This document shows, piece by piece, positions 1 to 8,408 of a stretch of 64,000 nt of DNA (the stretch's first letter is position 1; each line of letters opens with the position of its first letter). The DNA is from Nitratireductor sp. (GTDB lineage: Bacteria > Pseudomonadota > Alphaproteobacteria > Rhizobiales > Rhizobiaceae). The stretch lies in assembly GCA_020637805.1 (NCBI GenBank), contig JACKJU010000001.1, positions 1 through 64,000 on the forward strand. Direction: 5' to 3'. The translations under genes were made by a program, and so were the position numbers. A model generated the notes under the pieces. The model did no database searches. It had not been told where the DNA came from and saw only the letters and a list, made by a program, of their open reading frames with translations.

Positions 1-843
1 GACCATCTTGGCGGCGCGGCGCGTGGTGCCGCCCGACTTGATTGCACCTGCCGCGCGGTCGCCGATCTTGAGGAAGCTCATCAGGCCGGAGGATTTTCCG
101 CCGCCGGAGAGTTTTTCGCCCTCGCCACGCAGGAACGAGAAGTTGGAACCGGTGCCCGAACCGTATTTGAAGAGGCGGGCTTCGCGGGTCCAAAGGTCCA
201 TGATGCCGCCCTCGTTGACGAGATCGTCATCGACGGACTGGATGAAGCAGGCATGGGGCTGCGGGTGCTCGTAGGAAGACTTGGACTTGACCAGCTTGCC
301 GGTGAAGGGGTCGACATAGTGGTGGCCCTGGGCCGGGCCGTCGATACCGTAGGCCCAGTGCAGGCCGGTGTTGAACCACTGCGGCGAGTTCGGCGCAACG
401 CGCTGGGTGGCCAGCATGTAGCAAAGCTCGTCATAGAAGGCGCGGGCGTCTTCCTCGCGGTCGAAATAGCCGCCTTTCCAGCCCCAGTAGGTCCAGGTGC
501 CGGCAAGACGGTTGAATACCTGGCGCGCATCCGTTTCGGAGGTGTAGCGCTGTTCCTTGGGCAGTTTCGCAAGGGCAGCCTCGTCTGTCTCGGAGCGCCA
601 CAGCCAGGACGGAACGGTTTCTTCCTCGACGCGCTTCAGAACGGCTGGAACGCCGGCCTTGCGGAAGTATTTCTGGGCGAGGATGTCGGAAGCAACCTGA
701 CTCCAGGCTGCCGGTACATCAATATCCGCGAGACGGAACACGATCGAACCATCCGGATTGCGGATCTCGCTCGTCGCCTTCCTAAATTCCAGGCCCTCGT
801 ATGACGTCTTGCCTGCCTTGGTGAACCGCCGCTCTATGCGCAT
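1..843 (-). CDS. nrdJ: Vitamin B12-dependent ribonucleotide reductase, N-terminal 281 residues (partial)
   Basis: Adenosylcobalamin-dependent class II reductase that makes deoxyribonucleotides in the cytosol. The gene starts with ATG at 843 and runs off the left edge, so only the N-terminal part is visible. The opening MRIERRFTK, the segment VAPNSPQWFNTG at residues 149-160 and PHACFIQSVDDD with Cys199 are typical of the long alphaproteobacterial NrdJ proteins. The frame is open to base 1. A purine-rich stretch (GGAAAACGGGAAG) directly before ATG serves as the ribosome site. A leader of about 230 bases separates it from a promoter covered by two NrdR boxes, so repression by NrdR is likely. 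I looked for a cobalamin riboswitch in the leader and saw no convincing B12 box. Confidence 0.95.
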   Translation of the reverse strand, partial: MRIERRFTKAGKTSYEGLEFRKATSEIRNPDGSIVFRLADIDVPAAWSQVASDILAQKYFRKAGVPAVLKRVEEETVPSWLWRSETDEAALAKLPKEQRYTSETDARQVFNRLAGTWTYWGWKGGYFDREEDARAFYDELCYMLATQRVAPNSPQWFNTGLHWAYGIDGPAQGHHYVDPFTGKLVKSKSSYEHPQPHACFIQSVDDDLVNEGGIMDLWTREARLFKYGSGTGSNFSFLRGEGEKLSGGGKSSGLMSFLKIGDRAAGAIKSGGTTRRAAKMV

Positions 844-1076
844 CTTCCCGTTTTCCTTTCCCTTTTTGCCCCGCCATGAGGAGCCTCTACTCCGAACATG
901 GCAAAAGTCCGCCGCCTGCCGTCCGGATACCTTGATGGTCTCCGACGGTTCCTGGGTCCAAAACCCTGATAAACTTCCCTGTAAAATGCGATGCGCCGAT
1001 GCTGATACGCTTATCCGGCCAGTCCTTTGGAGAACCTTCACGCCGAATGAATCAGATGGTCGCTATCACAACCGCT

Positions 1077-1123
1077 CCACTATATTTTGTATGCATCGTC
1101 GATGCAAACACTAAATATTGTGT
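1077..1123 (-). promoter_or_regulatory. Tandem NrdR boxes upstream of nrdJ
   Basis: Box 1 at 1108-1123 reads ACACTAAATATTGTGT on the plus strand, very close to the known NrdR consensus (ACAC-A/T-A-TATAT-A/T-GTGT type). Box 2 at 1077-1092 reads CCACTATATTTTGTAT and matches box 1 at 12 of 16 positions. Their starts are 31 bp apart, three helical turns, the usual spacing of paired NrdR boxes. They overlap the promoter of nrdJ. NrdR is the ATP/dATP-sensing repressor of ribonucleotide reductase genes; nrdR itself is not in the window. Confidence 0.7.
1079..1107 (-). promoter_or_regulatory. nrdJ promoter (-35 TTGCAT, 17-bp spacer, -10 TATAGT)
   Basis: On the minus strand TTGCAT (1107-1102) and TATAGT (1084-1079) are 17 bp apart, a good housekeeping-sigma promoter facing nrdJ. 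Transcription would start near 1071. Both elements are overlapped or flanked by NrdR boxes, which fits repression by promoter occlusion. Confidence 0.6.
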
Positions 1124-1871
1124 TAACCGGATTTCTGCTTCATGCCAGTTGAGCCGCGGCCTTGTCCAGCCGGAATGCGGTCAAATCGGCATTGCCCCCG
1201 AAAATACCCCCAGATTTTCCCCGTTTCATTCGATGCCAAACTTCCAGCAGTCATGCCCTGCAACCCGGCCGCAAACTCCCTCCCCGCAAATCGGTTGTCC
1301 AAAACCGGTTTACGGCTGAATGCCGGCCAAACTTGAAAAACAGGGCACGCCTAACGAGATGCTCCTACGCCCGCCGGAAGACCTGTGCGTCCTGAAAACC
1401 AGGATCGCACCTTCATCCGAAGGCGGTGGCCAACTCCACATCTCTGGTTCAAAACCAGGCTCTTTCTGGCCACGGACCGAACCTAAGCTGACTCGTTTTT
1501 GAGCGTCAAGGACTTGTCATGAAGAAACTGCAAAACACTACATCTTGTGCCCATGTGTGGAAATCGGGGAAAAAAATCTGATTGCAAAAGTGCCGTTGAT
1601 TCAATGTTTTGCGCCGCCGGCCGCCACAGGTGTGGAATTTCCTTTATTGCTTTTTAAAACAATTTGAGCATGTGCGATTCTGCTGGGTTACATGTGGAAA
1701 ACCCGTCGGGCAGCGCAGGGAATCGCGTCCGGAATCACGCGCCTTCCGGCAGCGCGAGATGCGCCGGAATACCGCCCAAACCGGGCTTTCAGGAACAAGG
1801 CAGGTCGAACGCCTTCATGCGTGCGCATGGCGTTCTACGCGGTACGGCCGTATCTGTTGTAGAAACGGACT
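1124..1871. other. Intergenic stretch without a recognisable gene
   Basis: About 750 bases between the nrdJ control region and the end of gpt. Short frames here have no family resemblance, no good ribosome sites and proline/arginine-rich out-of-frame composition. The stretch 1550-1700 is locally AT-rich and carries three TGTGGAA words (1556, 1631, 1693). The last, TGTGGAAAA, differs at one base from the DnaA box TGTGGATAA. Nothing else was recognised. Confidence 0.5.
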
Positions 1872-2387
1872 TCAGCCGTCGCGGCGGCCCGAAATCGGCT
1901 CCACGTAGGACATTTCCATGTCCCAGGGGAAATAGATCCAGGTGTCCTGCGAAACCTCGGTGACGAAGGTGTCGGCAGTCGGCACGCCCTTCGGTTTGGC
2001 GTAAACGGTGGCGATGTGCGCCTTGGGAAGCATCTCGCGCACTTTCAGCGCCGTTTTTCCGGTATCGGTAAGGTCATCGATGACGAGGACGCCTTCGCCT
2101 TCACCGCCGGTTCCGGCAATGAGTTTCTCGGAGATGCCCTTGATGACGACGAGATCGCCTTGGTCCTTGTATTCGTGATAGGAGGCGATGCAGACGGTCT
2201 CGATGTTGCGGATGCCCAGCTCGCGGGCAATGATTGCCGCAGGAACGAGGCCGCCCCTGGTGATGGCGACGATTGCCTTGAACTCGCCCTTTGCCTCCGC
2301 GAGGCCGGTAAGCCGCCAGGCCAGTGCCTTGCAGTCGCGGTGAAACTGATCCCAGCTTACGGGAAAGGCCTTGTTTGGAGCTGCCAT
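1872..2387 (-). CDS. gpt: Xanthine(-guanine) phosphoribosyltransferase
   Basis: Transfers phosphoribose from PRPP to xanthine, guanine or hypoxanthine for purine salvage. The protein is 171 residues, the usual size for Gpt (150-170). The PRPP-binding motif is seen as VLVIDDLTDTGKTA, followed by a short C-terminal region ending in WIYFPWDMEM. The start MAAPNKAFPVSWDQFHRD is preceded by GAGG. It is followed on the same strand by nothing for about 1 kb and preceded by the CinA-like gene, 117 bp upstream, so the two may be cotranscribed. Confidence 0.9.
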   Translation of the reverse strand: MAAPNKAFPVSWDQFHRDCKALAWRLTGLAEAKGEFKAIVAITRGGLVPAAIIARELGIRNIETVCIASYHEYKDQGDLVVIKGISEKLIAGTGGEGEGVLVIDDLTDTGKTALKVREMLPKAHIATVYAKPKGVPTADTFVTEVSQDTWIYFPWDMEMSYVEPISGRRDG

Positions 2388-2504
2388 TTCATCACCTCGC
2401 GAACATGATCAAAGTTGTGGTTATGCCAGATACCGCCAGTGGCCGCCGGGTTCAAGTTCGCAAGACAATTGGCCTGTGGTCAATTTCCATTTTGAGGAGT
2501 CTTG

Positions 2505-3245
2505 TCAGCTGGTTGCGGCAAGTTCCTGAAACATGGATTCCACATCGCCAGCGGCGGCTTCGATTGCTGCTTCGTTGCGGGAACGTATCACAATCTGATT
2601 GGAGTAGACCTTGCCGTCGTAGCGTGGGTAGGAGCCGATTGCGGTTTCGGGATGGTTCTTCTGTATCTCGGCAAGGCGCGTGCCAATCGTCCCTTCCGGA
2701 TAGGGACTGTCGATCGAGCGGGATATGATCTGGACACCGGTTTTCAGGAGTGGTGAGACGTTGTCCAGCATGGCCTGGAAGATCGACGGCACGCCAGCCA
2801 TCACATGGACATTCCCGATCGTGAAACCCGGAGCAATGGAAACCGGGTTTTCGATGAGGCTGGCACCCTCGGGTATCCTTGCCATGCGCTTGCGCGCGTC
2901 GGTGAACTCGATATTTCTGGAAGCGTAGTGATCGCCAAGAAGCTTCATCGCGCGCACATCGTGGGGCAGGGAAACCGAGAAGGCCTCAGCCATCGCGTCC
3001 GCCGTGATGTCGTCATGGGTCGGACCGATGCCGCCGGAGGTGAAAACGTAGGAATACCGGGAGCGAAGCGCGTTGACCGCTTCGACTATCGCGCCGATGT
3101 CATCGGAGACGATCCTGACTTCCTTGAGGTCGATCCCCTTGAGGGTCAGGAAATCGGCCAGATAGCCGATATTCTTGTCTTTCGTCCTTCCCGACAGCAA
3201 TTCATCGCCTATGGCCAGCATGGCTGCGGTAATGGAATCGGACAT
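2505..3245 (-). CDS. Molybdopterin-binding / CinA N-terminal-like protein
   Basis: A 246-residue protein with one MoaB/Mog-type (MoCF-biosynthesis) domain, as in the N-terminal half of CinA. Visible family motifs are AIGDELLSGRTKDKN at residues 11-25, TSGGIGPTHDDIT around residue 70, and NPVSIAPGF with GVPSIF further on. It lacks the C-terminal nicotinamide-nucleotide deamidase domain of full CinA, so the true activity is unclear. Free-standing proteins like this are common in Rhizobiales and are usually annotated competence/damage-inducible protein A. The start ATG at 3245 has a GGGAG site. Confidence 0.88.
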   Translation of the reverse strand: MSDSITAAMLAIGDELLSGRTKDKNIGYLADFLTLKGIDLKEVRIVSDDIGAIVEAVNALRSRYSYVFTSGGIGPTHDDITADAMAEAFSVSLPHDVRAMKLLGDHYASRNIEFTDARKRMARIPEGASLIENPVSIAPGFTIGNVHVMAGVPSIFQAMLDNVSPLLKTGVQIISRSIDSPYPEGTIGTRLAEIQKNHPETAIGSYPRYDGKVYSNQIVIRSRNEAAIEAAAGDVESMFQELAATS

Positions 3246-3298
3246 GAAGAACTCCCGGGAAATCGATGCAGGTCCGGTTGCTCATAAACCTTCGCCGG

Positions 3299-3330
3299 AA
3301 AAAAGAAAACGCCCCGTCGTAACGGGGCGT
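3299..3330 (-). terminator. Rho-independent terminator after the Usp gene
   Basis: On the minus strand the hairpin ACGCCCCGTTACGACGGGGCGT is followed by TTTTCTTTTTT. It lies 30 bases past the stop of the universal stress gene and 53 bases before the CinA-like start, separating the two units. Confidence 0.85.
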
Positions 3331-3360
3331 CTCCAAATGCAGCCGGAGATTTCCGGAGGT

Positions 3361-4209
3361 TCAGTGAGACATGAGCGTCAGGGCAGGGGTCGAGCCCAGG
3401 ATCGTGCGTGTAACGCCGCCAAACAGGCGTTCGCGCAGGCGGGATTTCGAGTAGGCACCCATGACGATCATGCCCGAGCGGGTTTCAGCCAACCGGTTTT
3501 CGATGGTTTCGCCAACCGGGATGCCGCCGGACATGACGATCTTAACCGAGACATTCACGCCATGGCGCGAAAGGCTTGAAGCGATGTCGTGACCCACGGC
3601 GCCGGAATCCTGGTTCGCATCGCTTTCGGGATCGACAACCAGGACCTCGACCGATTTTGCCATTTTCAGAATCGGCAGTGAATCGAATGCGGCGCGTGCC
3701 GATTCGCGCGTGCCATTCCAGGCAACTGTGACCACCTTCAGATCGGCTTCCTTGTCGAAGGCTGTGGGAACGATCAGAACGGGCCGTCCGGACTTAAAGA
3801 TGATCTGTTCCAGTTCGTAGGCAGTGCCCGTGCCGGTTTCCTCGTTCGGCTGGCCGCAAATGACCAGATCGGCAGTGATGGCGATCGGCACAGCCAAGCC
3901 AGCGGTCCCGCCCGGGTTGAAGACTGCGTCATGGGCTTCGTAGGAGATGCCTTCACGGTCGCAAAGCTCGCGGACATGGCTTTCAAGGGTGGTGGCCCGG
4001 CCTTCTGCTTCGATGCGTTCGCTCGCAGCGGCTTCGACGCTTGCAAAGCCATCGGGTGTTGCAAGTATCGGCGTTGCGGGTTCCGAGTGCAGCGTTATCA
4101 GATGGGCATCGTGTTCACGTGCCAGATCGATCGCTACCGGAAGAATGCGATTGGTTTCCTCCAGATCTCGAAGTACGGCGACAATCGTCTTGTAGGTGAT
4201 GGTGGTCAT
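3361..4209 (-). CDS. Universal stress protein with two tandem UspA domains
   Basis: A 282-residue cytosolic protein. The N-terminal Usp domain begins MTTITYKTIVAVLRDLEE and the second domain spans roughly residues 160-282. The second ends with the phosphate-binding type segment GAYSKSRLRERLFGGVTRTIL and ALTLMSH. Tandem Usp proteins of this size are common in Alphaproteobacteria and respond to general stress; the ligand here is unknown. The frame continues 42 codons further upstream, but ATG at 4209 was chosen because it matches the family start and has AAGGG upstream. It is flanked by terminators on both sides, so it is probably monocistronic. Confidence 0.88.
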   Translation of the reverse strand: MTTITYKTIVAVLRDLEETNRILPVAIDLAREHDAHLITLHSEPATPILATPDGFASVEAAASERIEAEGRATTLESHVRELCDREGISYEAHDAVFNPGGTAGLAVPIAITADLVICGQPNEETGTGTAYELEQIIFKSGRPVLIVPTAFDKEADLKVVTVAWNGTRESARAAFDSLPILKMAKSVEVLVVDPESDANQDSGAVGHDIASSLSRHGVNVSVKIVMSGGIPVGETIENRLAETRSGMIVMGAYSKSRLRERLFGGVTRTILGSTPALTLMSH

Positions 4210-4430
4210 CGGCTTACCCTTGGGCCTTTCCATTTCTTGAATCACAGTGCGGGAAGGACGTATCTGGCACATCCGGCCGCCTCCCTGATTGGCAACATCG
4301 CCGTTTGGCGCGCTTGCCGCCTTGATTGAAATCAAGGTTTGAAATTCACCTGCGGGAACGCCTGCAGTGTCGTGTCATAGGTGGAATCGCGCGGATAGTC
4401 GCGACCTTCGCCAACTGCTGGTGCGGGTAT

Positions 4431-4470
4431 CAAGAAGAAATGCCCGGGACTCCTGCGGAGTTCCGGGCAC
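4431..4470 (-). terminator. Terminator of the orphan binding-protein gene; rest of the 4210-4521 gap
   Basis: On the minus strand TGCCCGGAACTCC-GCA-GGAGTCCCGGGCA forms a strong stem followed by TTTCTTCTTG. A second perfect hairpin lies nearer the gene at 4488-4514 (TTGTTCCCGCAC stem) without a clear T-run. The two hairpins in series give a strong 3' end. Bases 4210-4430 should hold the Usp promoter, which I could not pin down. Confidence 0.75.
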
Positions 4471-4521
4471 CTGTTTCATGTTTAATTTTGTTCCCGCACG
4501 GGGTGCGGGAACAAGAGCGCA

Positions 4522-5655
4522 TTATTGGGCAGGAAGAACCTGGTTCACCTTGAGAGCGCCATCGACGATTTCGCCGATATAGGTCTCATGCGAGGTCTCG
4601 CCAGTGTCGTCCCAGGAGATGTCCAACAGAACGCCAGGGTATTCGGATGCCTTCAGCGACAGGCCGTGCATCTTGTCCGCGAATTTCTGGCGGTCGAAGT
4701 CGCCATTCATTTCGGTGACATACTTGATGGTGTAGGCAGCCAGATAGCCCTTGATGCCGTTGTGGTCGGGCTTGCGGCCGAACTTCTCCTGGAATTTCGC
4801 GGAGAATGCCTGGATCAAGTCGTTCGGAGCATCAGCGGTCATCTTGATATGGCCCTTGACGCCATTCATGTCGTCGCCTGCCAGGTCGATAACCTTCTGG
4901 CTGATAAGCGTGGTTTCACCAACGATTGGCAGTTCAACGCCCTGTTTGCGGTATTCCTTGACGAAACGGGCGCTTTCCTCTTCGTGCAGGTAGACGAAGA
5001 CAACATCGGCGCCTGAATTCTTGACCTTGGCCACGTCAGCGGCAAAGTCGGCCTGCGCCGCTTCGCTTGAAACGTCGGCAACGATCTCGAGGCCAACGGC
5101 TTCTGCTTCCTTGAGGAAGGCGTCATGACCGCCCTTGCCGAATTCGTTGTTGACCCATGCGACGGCGACTTTCTTGGCGCCAAGTCCGACTTTCAGATAG
5201 GTGGCAACCTTGGGCATCGACTTCTGCGCGCCAAACGCGGTGCGGAAGATGTAGGGATTGCCCTGACCGGTGATGCTCGGAGCTTCCGAACCGGTGAACT
5301 GCGGAATGCCGGCCTGCTGTGCAACCATCATGTTGACGATGGTGGACGAGGAATAGACCGTTCCCATCAGTACGTAGGCACCATCGTCGATGGCCTTCTG
5401 TACCAGGCCGCGCGAGACCTGCGGATCGGTCTGGCTGTCATAGTGGGTGACCTCGACCTGCTGGCCGAGAATGCCGCCGTCGGCGTTGATTTCGTCGAAT
5501 GCCATGTCAATGGCGTCACGCCAGTTGGCACCAACGGGCGCACCGGCGCCTGAAAGCTCGACGACGTCGCCGATCTTTACGGTGTCAGCGGCGAATGCAC
5601 TTGCCGTCATGGTGACGGCGAGGGCCGCAGTGGCCAATAGTGTTCTGAGTTTCAT
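4522..5655 (-). CDS. Branched-chain amino acid-type ABC transporter substrate-binding protein (orphan)
   Basis: Periplasmic type I binding protein of 377 residues. A Sec signal peptide (MKLRTLLATAALAVTMTASAFA) precedes a mature start near ADTVKIGDVVELSG. The Leu/Ile/Val-binding fold is indicated by GGILGQQVEVTHYDSQTDP, the segment GTVYSSSTIVNMMV and GSEAPSIT. ATG at 5655 was chosen because it begins the signal peptide and follows GGGAGG; the open frame extends 45 codons upstream without homology. No permease or ATPase is adjacent, so it must use a transporter encoded elsewhere or serve as a solute sensor. It is divergent from an IclR regulator, which probably controls it. The ligand is unknown. 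Confidence 0.88.
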   Translation of the reverse strand: MKLRTLLATAALAVTMTASAFAADTVKIGDVVELSGAGAPVGANWRDAIDMAFDEINADGGILGQQVEVTHYDSQTDPQVSRGLVQKAIDDGAYVLMGTVYSSSTIVNMMVAQQAGIPQFTGSEAPSITGQGNPYIFRTAFGAQKSMPKVATYLKVGLGAKKVAVAWVNNEFGKGGHDAFLKEAEAVGLEIVADVSSEAAQADFAADVAKVKNSGADVVFVYLHEEESARFVKEYRKQGVELPIVGETTLISQKVIDLAGDDMNGVKGHIKMTADAPNDLIQAFSAKFQEKFGRKPDHNGIKGYLAAYTIKYVTEMNGDFDRQKFADKMHGLSLKASEYPGVLLDISWDDTGETSHETYIGEIVDGALKVNQVLPAQ

Positions 5656-5905
5656 TTCAATCCTCCCTTGCAGGCCTGTGGGCTTTTGCAGACGGGTTTC
5701 CCGTCCCATGCTGTTGCCGGAAACGTGCCGGTCAACGTCATTTCTGTTCGAAACATCGAACCACAACACGCCCGCTGGACGCAACGGCATGGTCGAGGCA
5801 AGATGTTTCAGGCGGACACCGTCTGTCCGGTTGCCAATCTTCCTCCGGCAAACAGGACAGAGCTGGCTTTTCCAGCCTTTTCTTTTGTAAACGACTAACC
5901 TAGTA

Positions 5906-5937
5906 TGAAAGTTGTTTCAAGACCGAAAACTGTTTCA
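5906..5937. promoter_or_regulatory. Two TGAAA-N4-TTTCA palindromes, candidate IclR operator
   Basis: The divergent region 5656-6098 holds TGAAAGTTGTTTCA at 5906-5919 and CGAAAACTGTTTCA at 5924-5937. Their centres are 18 bp apart and they differ at few positions. Inverted repeats of this size are typical IclR-family sites, and the IclR gene starts 160 bp away. That the neighbouring regulator binds here is inference. No other feature was recognised in this 443-base gap. Confidence 0.5.
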
Positions 5938-6098
5938 ATGTTTTTGAAGATCGAATCGCGCCGGTGTGCAATGCGCCGAACTTTGTGCATTCTGGAAACG
6001 GCTGGTCCGGGGAGGGGCCACGATCATGGACATTACAATCGACGCCATTCTTTCAGAAGCAATTCGGGCACAAGCAAACCTGGCAGGAGGTATTACGC

Positions 6099-6923
6099 AT
6101 GAGCAGTGCGCTTGAACGGGCGCTTGCAGTGCTCGAACTGCTGACGGAAAACCCGAAGGGGTTGCAGGTGAGCATTGTCGCCCAAAAGACGGGGATGCCC
6201 GTAAGCGGTGCGCATCGCCTGCTGAACGAGCTTGCGCGCCACGGCTATGTGCGTCAGGAGGGCTCGCAGGGCGAATACGCGCTGACGGTCAAGCTGGCTG
6301 CAATGGGCCTTCACTTCATGGGCAAGAGCGGCATAGGCGACATTGCCCAGCCAATACTTGACCGGCTTGCAAGCATCAGCGGGGAACTGATCCGCCTTTC
6401 GGTACTTGATGAGGACAAGCTGGTCTGGGTCGCCGCAGCGCAGGGGGCGACGAGCGGACTGCGCTACGATCCCGGCAAGGAGCAGGGCGTGACCGTGCAT
6501 CTTGCCTCGACGGCCGGTGGGCAGGCACTTCTGTCGACCATGCCCGACGAGGAGGCGCTGATGCTGGTTGCCGCTCAGGGTTTCGTTTCGGAGATCGAGA
6601 GCCCCGGTGTGAACGCGCCCAGAACGGCGCAGGATCTCCTCAAGCGCCTGGAGGAAACGCGCAGGCGCGGCTACTCGAACGCCACGGACAGTTACATCGT
6701 CGGCATGGCTGCAATGGCGGTGCCGGTTCGCTACGTGGACGGGCAGACCGTGATCGGCTGCCTGTCGATCGCGGGCCCTGCGGTCCGGCTCTCACCCCAA
6801 CGCATGGATGAACTCGCTCCCGCCCTCAAGGAGGCCGCCGAGGAGATAGGCTCGGCCAGCGATTCCTCTCTTCTGTTCAGGCGTTCGTCGGCCCTTCGAA
6901 AAATGGGTGAAGCCGCCGGATAG
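6099..6923 (+). CDS. IclR-family transcriptional regulator
   Basis: DNA-binding regulator of 274 residues. The N-terminal winged helix-turn-helix covers about residues 3-70 (SSALERALAVLELLTENPKG, then SGAHRLLNELARHGYV). The C-terminal IclR effector domain covers about 80-255 and contains GEYALTVKLAAMG and VPVRYVDGQTVIGCLSIAGP. ATG at 6099 follows AGGAGG and matches the family start; the frame is open 45 codons upstream but lacks homology. It is divergent from the orphan binding protein and 69 bp upstream of a TIM-barrel isomerase gene. It likely controls uptake and catabolism of an organic acid, polyol or sugar, a usual role of the family. Confidence 0.92.
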   Translation: MSSALERALAVLELLTENPKGLQVSIVAQKTGMPVSGAHRLLNELARHGYVRQEGSQGEYALTVKLAAMGLHFMGKSGIGDIAQPILDRLASISGELIRLSVLDEDKLVWVAAAQGATSGLRYDPGKEQGVTVHLASTAGGQALLSTMPDEEALMLVAAQGFVSEIESPGVNAPRTAQDLLKRLEETRRRGYSNATDSYIVGMAAMAVPVRYVDGQTVIGCLSIAGPAVRLSPQRMDELAPALKEAAEEIGSASDSSLLFRRSSALRKMGEAAG

Positions 6924-6992
6924 CCTGCGGCCTCGCCATTCCTCACCAATCCAATTGTTCCGAAACTGCAAGATATCCTGGAGAGGCCGACG

Positions 6993-7859
6993 ATGATTCC
7001 GGCAATCGACACCTATGCATGGCACCGTTATGGCGGATTTCACTATCCCGACATCGAAAGCAGGCCCGAGCTGCAGTTGACGCTCATCGACATGATAGGC
7101 CGCGCACAATCCATGGGTGCCAAAGGCATTGCTCTTGAAAGCTGTTTTCTTCCCGATTTCGATCCGGCGCGGCTCGATGATATCCGATCTGCGCTGAAGG
7201 AGACCGGTCTGGTGCCAGCGTGGTCTTCCGGACATCCTCGCGGCTTGGAATCCGGCGCAAGCGAGGAAGGTCTGAACGACATTCTTCGAGAAATTCCCGT
7301 TGCGCGAAGCGTCGGGGCGAATGTGATGCGCATTTGTGCGGGAGGCAGGGGCAGCAGGCCCGAGCGCTGGGAGGATCATCGCGCAGCACTCTTGCCGATG
7401 CTGGTCCGGGCGGCTGAGGCCGCGGCCGGAGAGGGCGTGGTTCTGGCTATCGAGAACCATCTCGACCTGTATGCGGACGAGCTTGCCGAGCTCGTTGAAC
7501 GGGTTGACAGCCAAGCACTTGGGGTATGCTTCGACACTGCGAACAATTTGCGCATGGGCGAGGACCCGGTGGAAGTTGCCCGCAAGCTCATCCCCCACAC
7601 ACGAATGACCCATGTGAAGGACATAAGTCCATGGCCGGGCGGCACATCATCATTCAGTGCCTGGCCAAGCGTTCCGCTCGGGCGGGGGCAGGCTCAATCC
7701 GCGACAGTTCTTCGAATGCTGATGGATGCCGGATATGACGGGCTTCTTGCGCTTGAGATCGATTTCCTGCATCCCGAATGCGGCTGCGCCGACGAGGACG
7801 AGGCGCTGGCAATCGGTCTTGCCGAGCTTGAGCGCATGCTGATCGCCGCGACCGTCTAG
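6993..7859 (+). CDS. Sugar phosphate isomerase/epimerase family (xylose isomerase-like TIM barrel)
   Basis: A 288-residue AP-endonuclease-2/xylose isomerase-like barrel. Likely metal-site residues appear as the Glu of ALESCF, the Glu and Asn of AIENHLDL, the Asp of CFDTANNLRMGED, the His of THVKDISPW and the Glu of LEIDFLHPE. Members isomerise or epimerise sugars and inositol derivatives, or act as keto-sugar dehydratases; the substrate cannot be told from sequence. It sits directly after the IclR gene on the same strand, with GGAGAGG before ATG, so it is probably part of the same catabolic unit. Confidence 0.85.
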   Translation: MIPAIDTYAWHRYGGFHYPDIESRPELQLTLIDMIGRAQSMGAKGIALESCFLPDFDPARLDDIRSALKETGLVPAWSSGHPRGLESGASEEGLNDILREIPVARSVGANVMRICAGGRGSRPERWEDHRAALLPMLVRAAEAAAGEGVVLAIENHLDLYADELAELVERVDSQALGVCFDTANNLRMGEDPVEVARKLIPHTRMTHVKDISPWPGGTSSFSAWPSVPLGRGQAQSATVLRMLMDAGYDGLLALEIDFLHPECGCADEDEALAIGLAELERMLIAATV

Positions 7860-7921
7860 TCAGATATTGCCCCTGGCAGGGCAGTCTTCCCGCGAAGCCG
7901 CTTGCGTGCAAGACGGAGAAA

Positions 7922-8006
7922 TGGTGCGGGCACCGGGACTCGAACCCGGATGGCCAAGGCCGAGGGATTTTAAGTCCCTTGCGTCTACCGATTCCGCCAT
8001 GCCCGC
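7922..8006 (-). tRNA. tRNA-Leu (anticodon TAA)
   Basis: On the minus strand the acceptor GCGGGCA pairs with TGCCCGC, followed by an encoded CCA (7924-7922). The anticodon stem-loop GGGACTTAAAATCCC gives anticodon TAA (plus strand 7970-7972). A long variable arm and the T-arm with GGTTCGAGTCC are present, as expected for a class II leucine tRNA. The total length is 85 bases with CCA. Confidence 0.95.
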
Positions 8007-8408
8007 CTGGTGGTTGAACTGGGCGTGACACCCTTTCCCCAGAAGCTAGGTAACTCAAATCCGGGCGCGACGGAACAGTCAAAAGCCGGTTTGAGAATTT
8101 CCTTCCCGGTTAGGCGGGTGGGATTGATCGCCTCGATCCACACGATCTTCGCGCGCCTGGAAAGATGCCACGCTTGATTGCGATAGTGCCTGCTGCAAAT
8201 GGCGGAAATCGAGGCGTGGATCCCGCTGCAGTTTGTCTTCGCATTTCGTGAAAGGCGCGGGTTCCGGCCCGCCAAGACGGAGGCTAAGCAATTTGATAAC
8301 CATATCCAAACAGAAAATTTACGCTTTCGATGTACCTATCATTCGACAAGGCCTGCGTGGTGCAGGTCCGCTTCCCGTGCGTCATGCGCGGCAATATGGA
8401 GATGTCGA
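8007..8408. other. Intergenic region between tRNA-Leu and the GGDEF-like gene
   Basis: About 400 bases holding the promoters of the divergent tRNA-Leu and GGDEF-like genes. The frame of the latter is open across part of this region but shows no homology. No clear -35/-10 pair, RNA element or repeat was recognised. Confidence 0.4.

Noticed and set aside
844..1071. Possible cobalamin riboswitch in the nrdJ leader
   Set aside because: The leader is long enough, but no convincing B12 box or matching stems were seen. Control by NrdR boxes explains the site better.
1142..1502. Overlapping short plus-strand open frames
   Set aside because: They lack ribosome sites and family resemblance and overlap one another in all frames, as expected of GC-rich non-coding DNA.
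8168..8184. TGCCACG-CTTGA-TTGC as a third sigma-54 promoter before the GGDEF-like gene
   Set aside because: The -24 GG is changed to GC and the spacer is five instead of four, so both key distances and bases fail.
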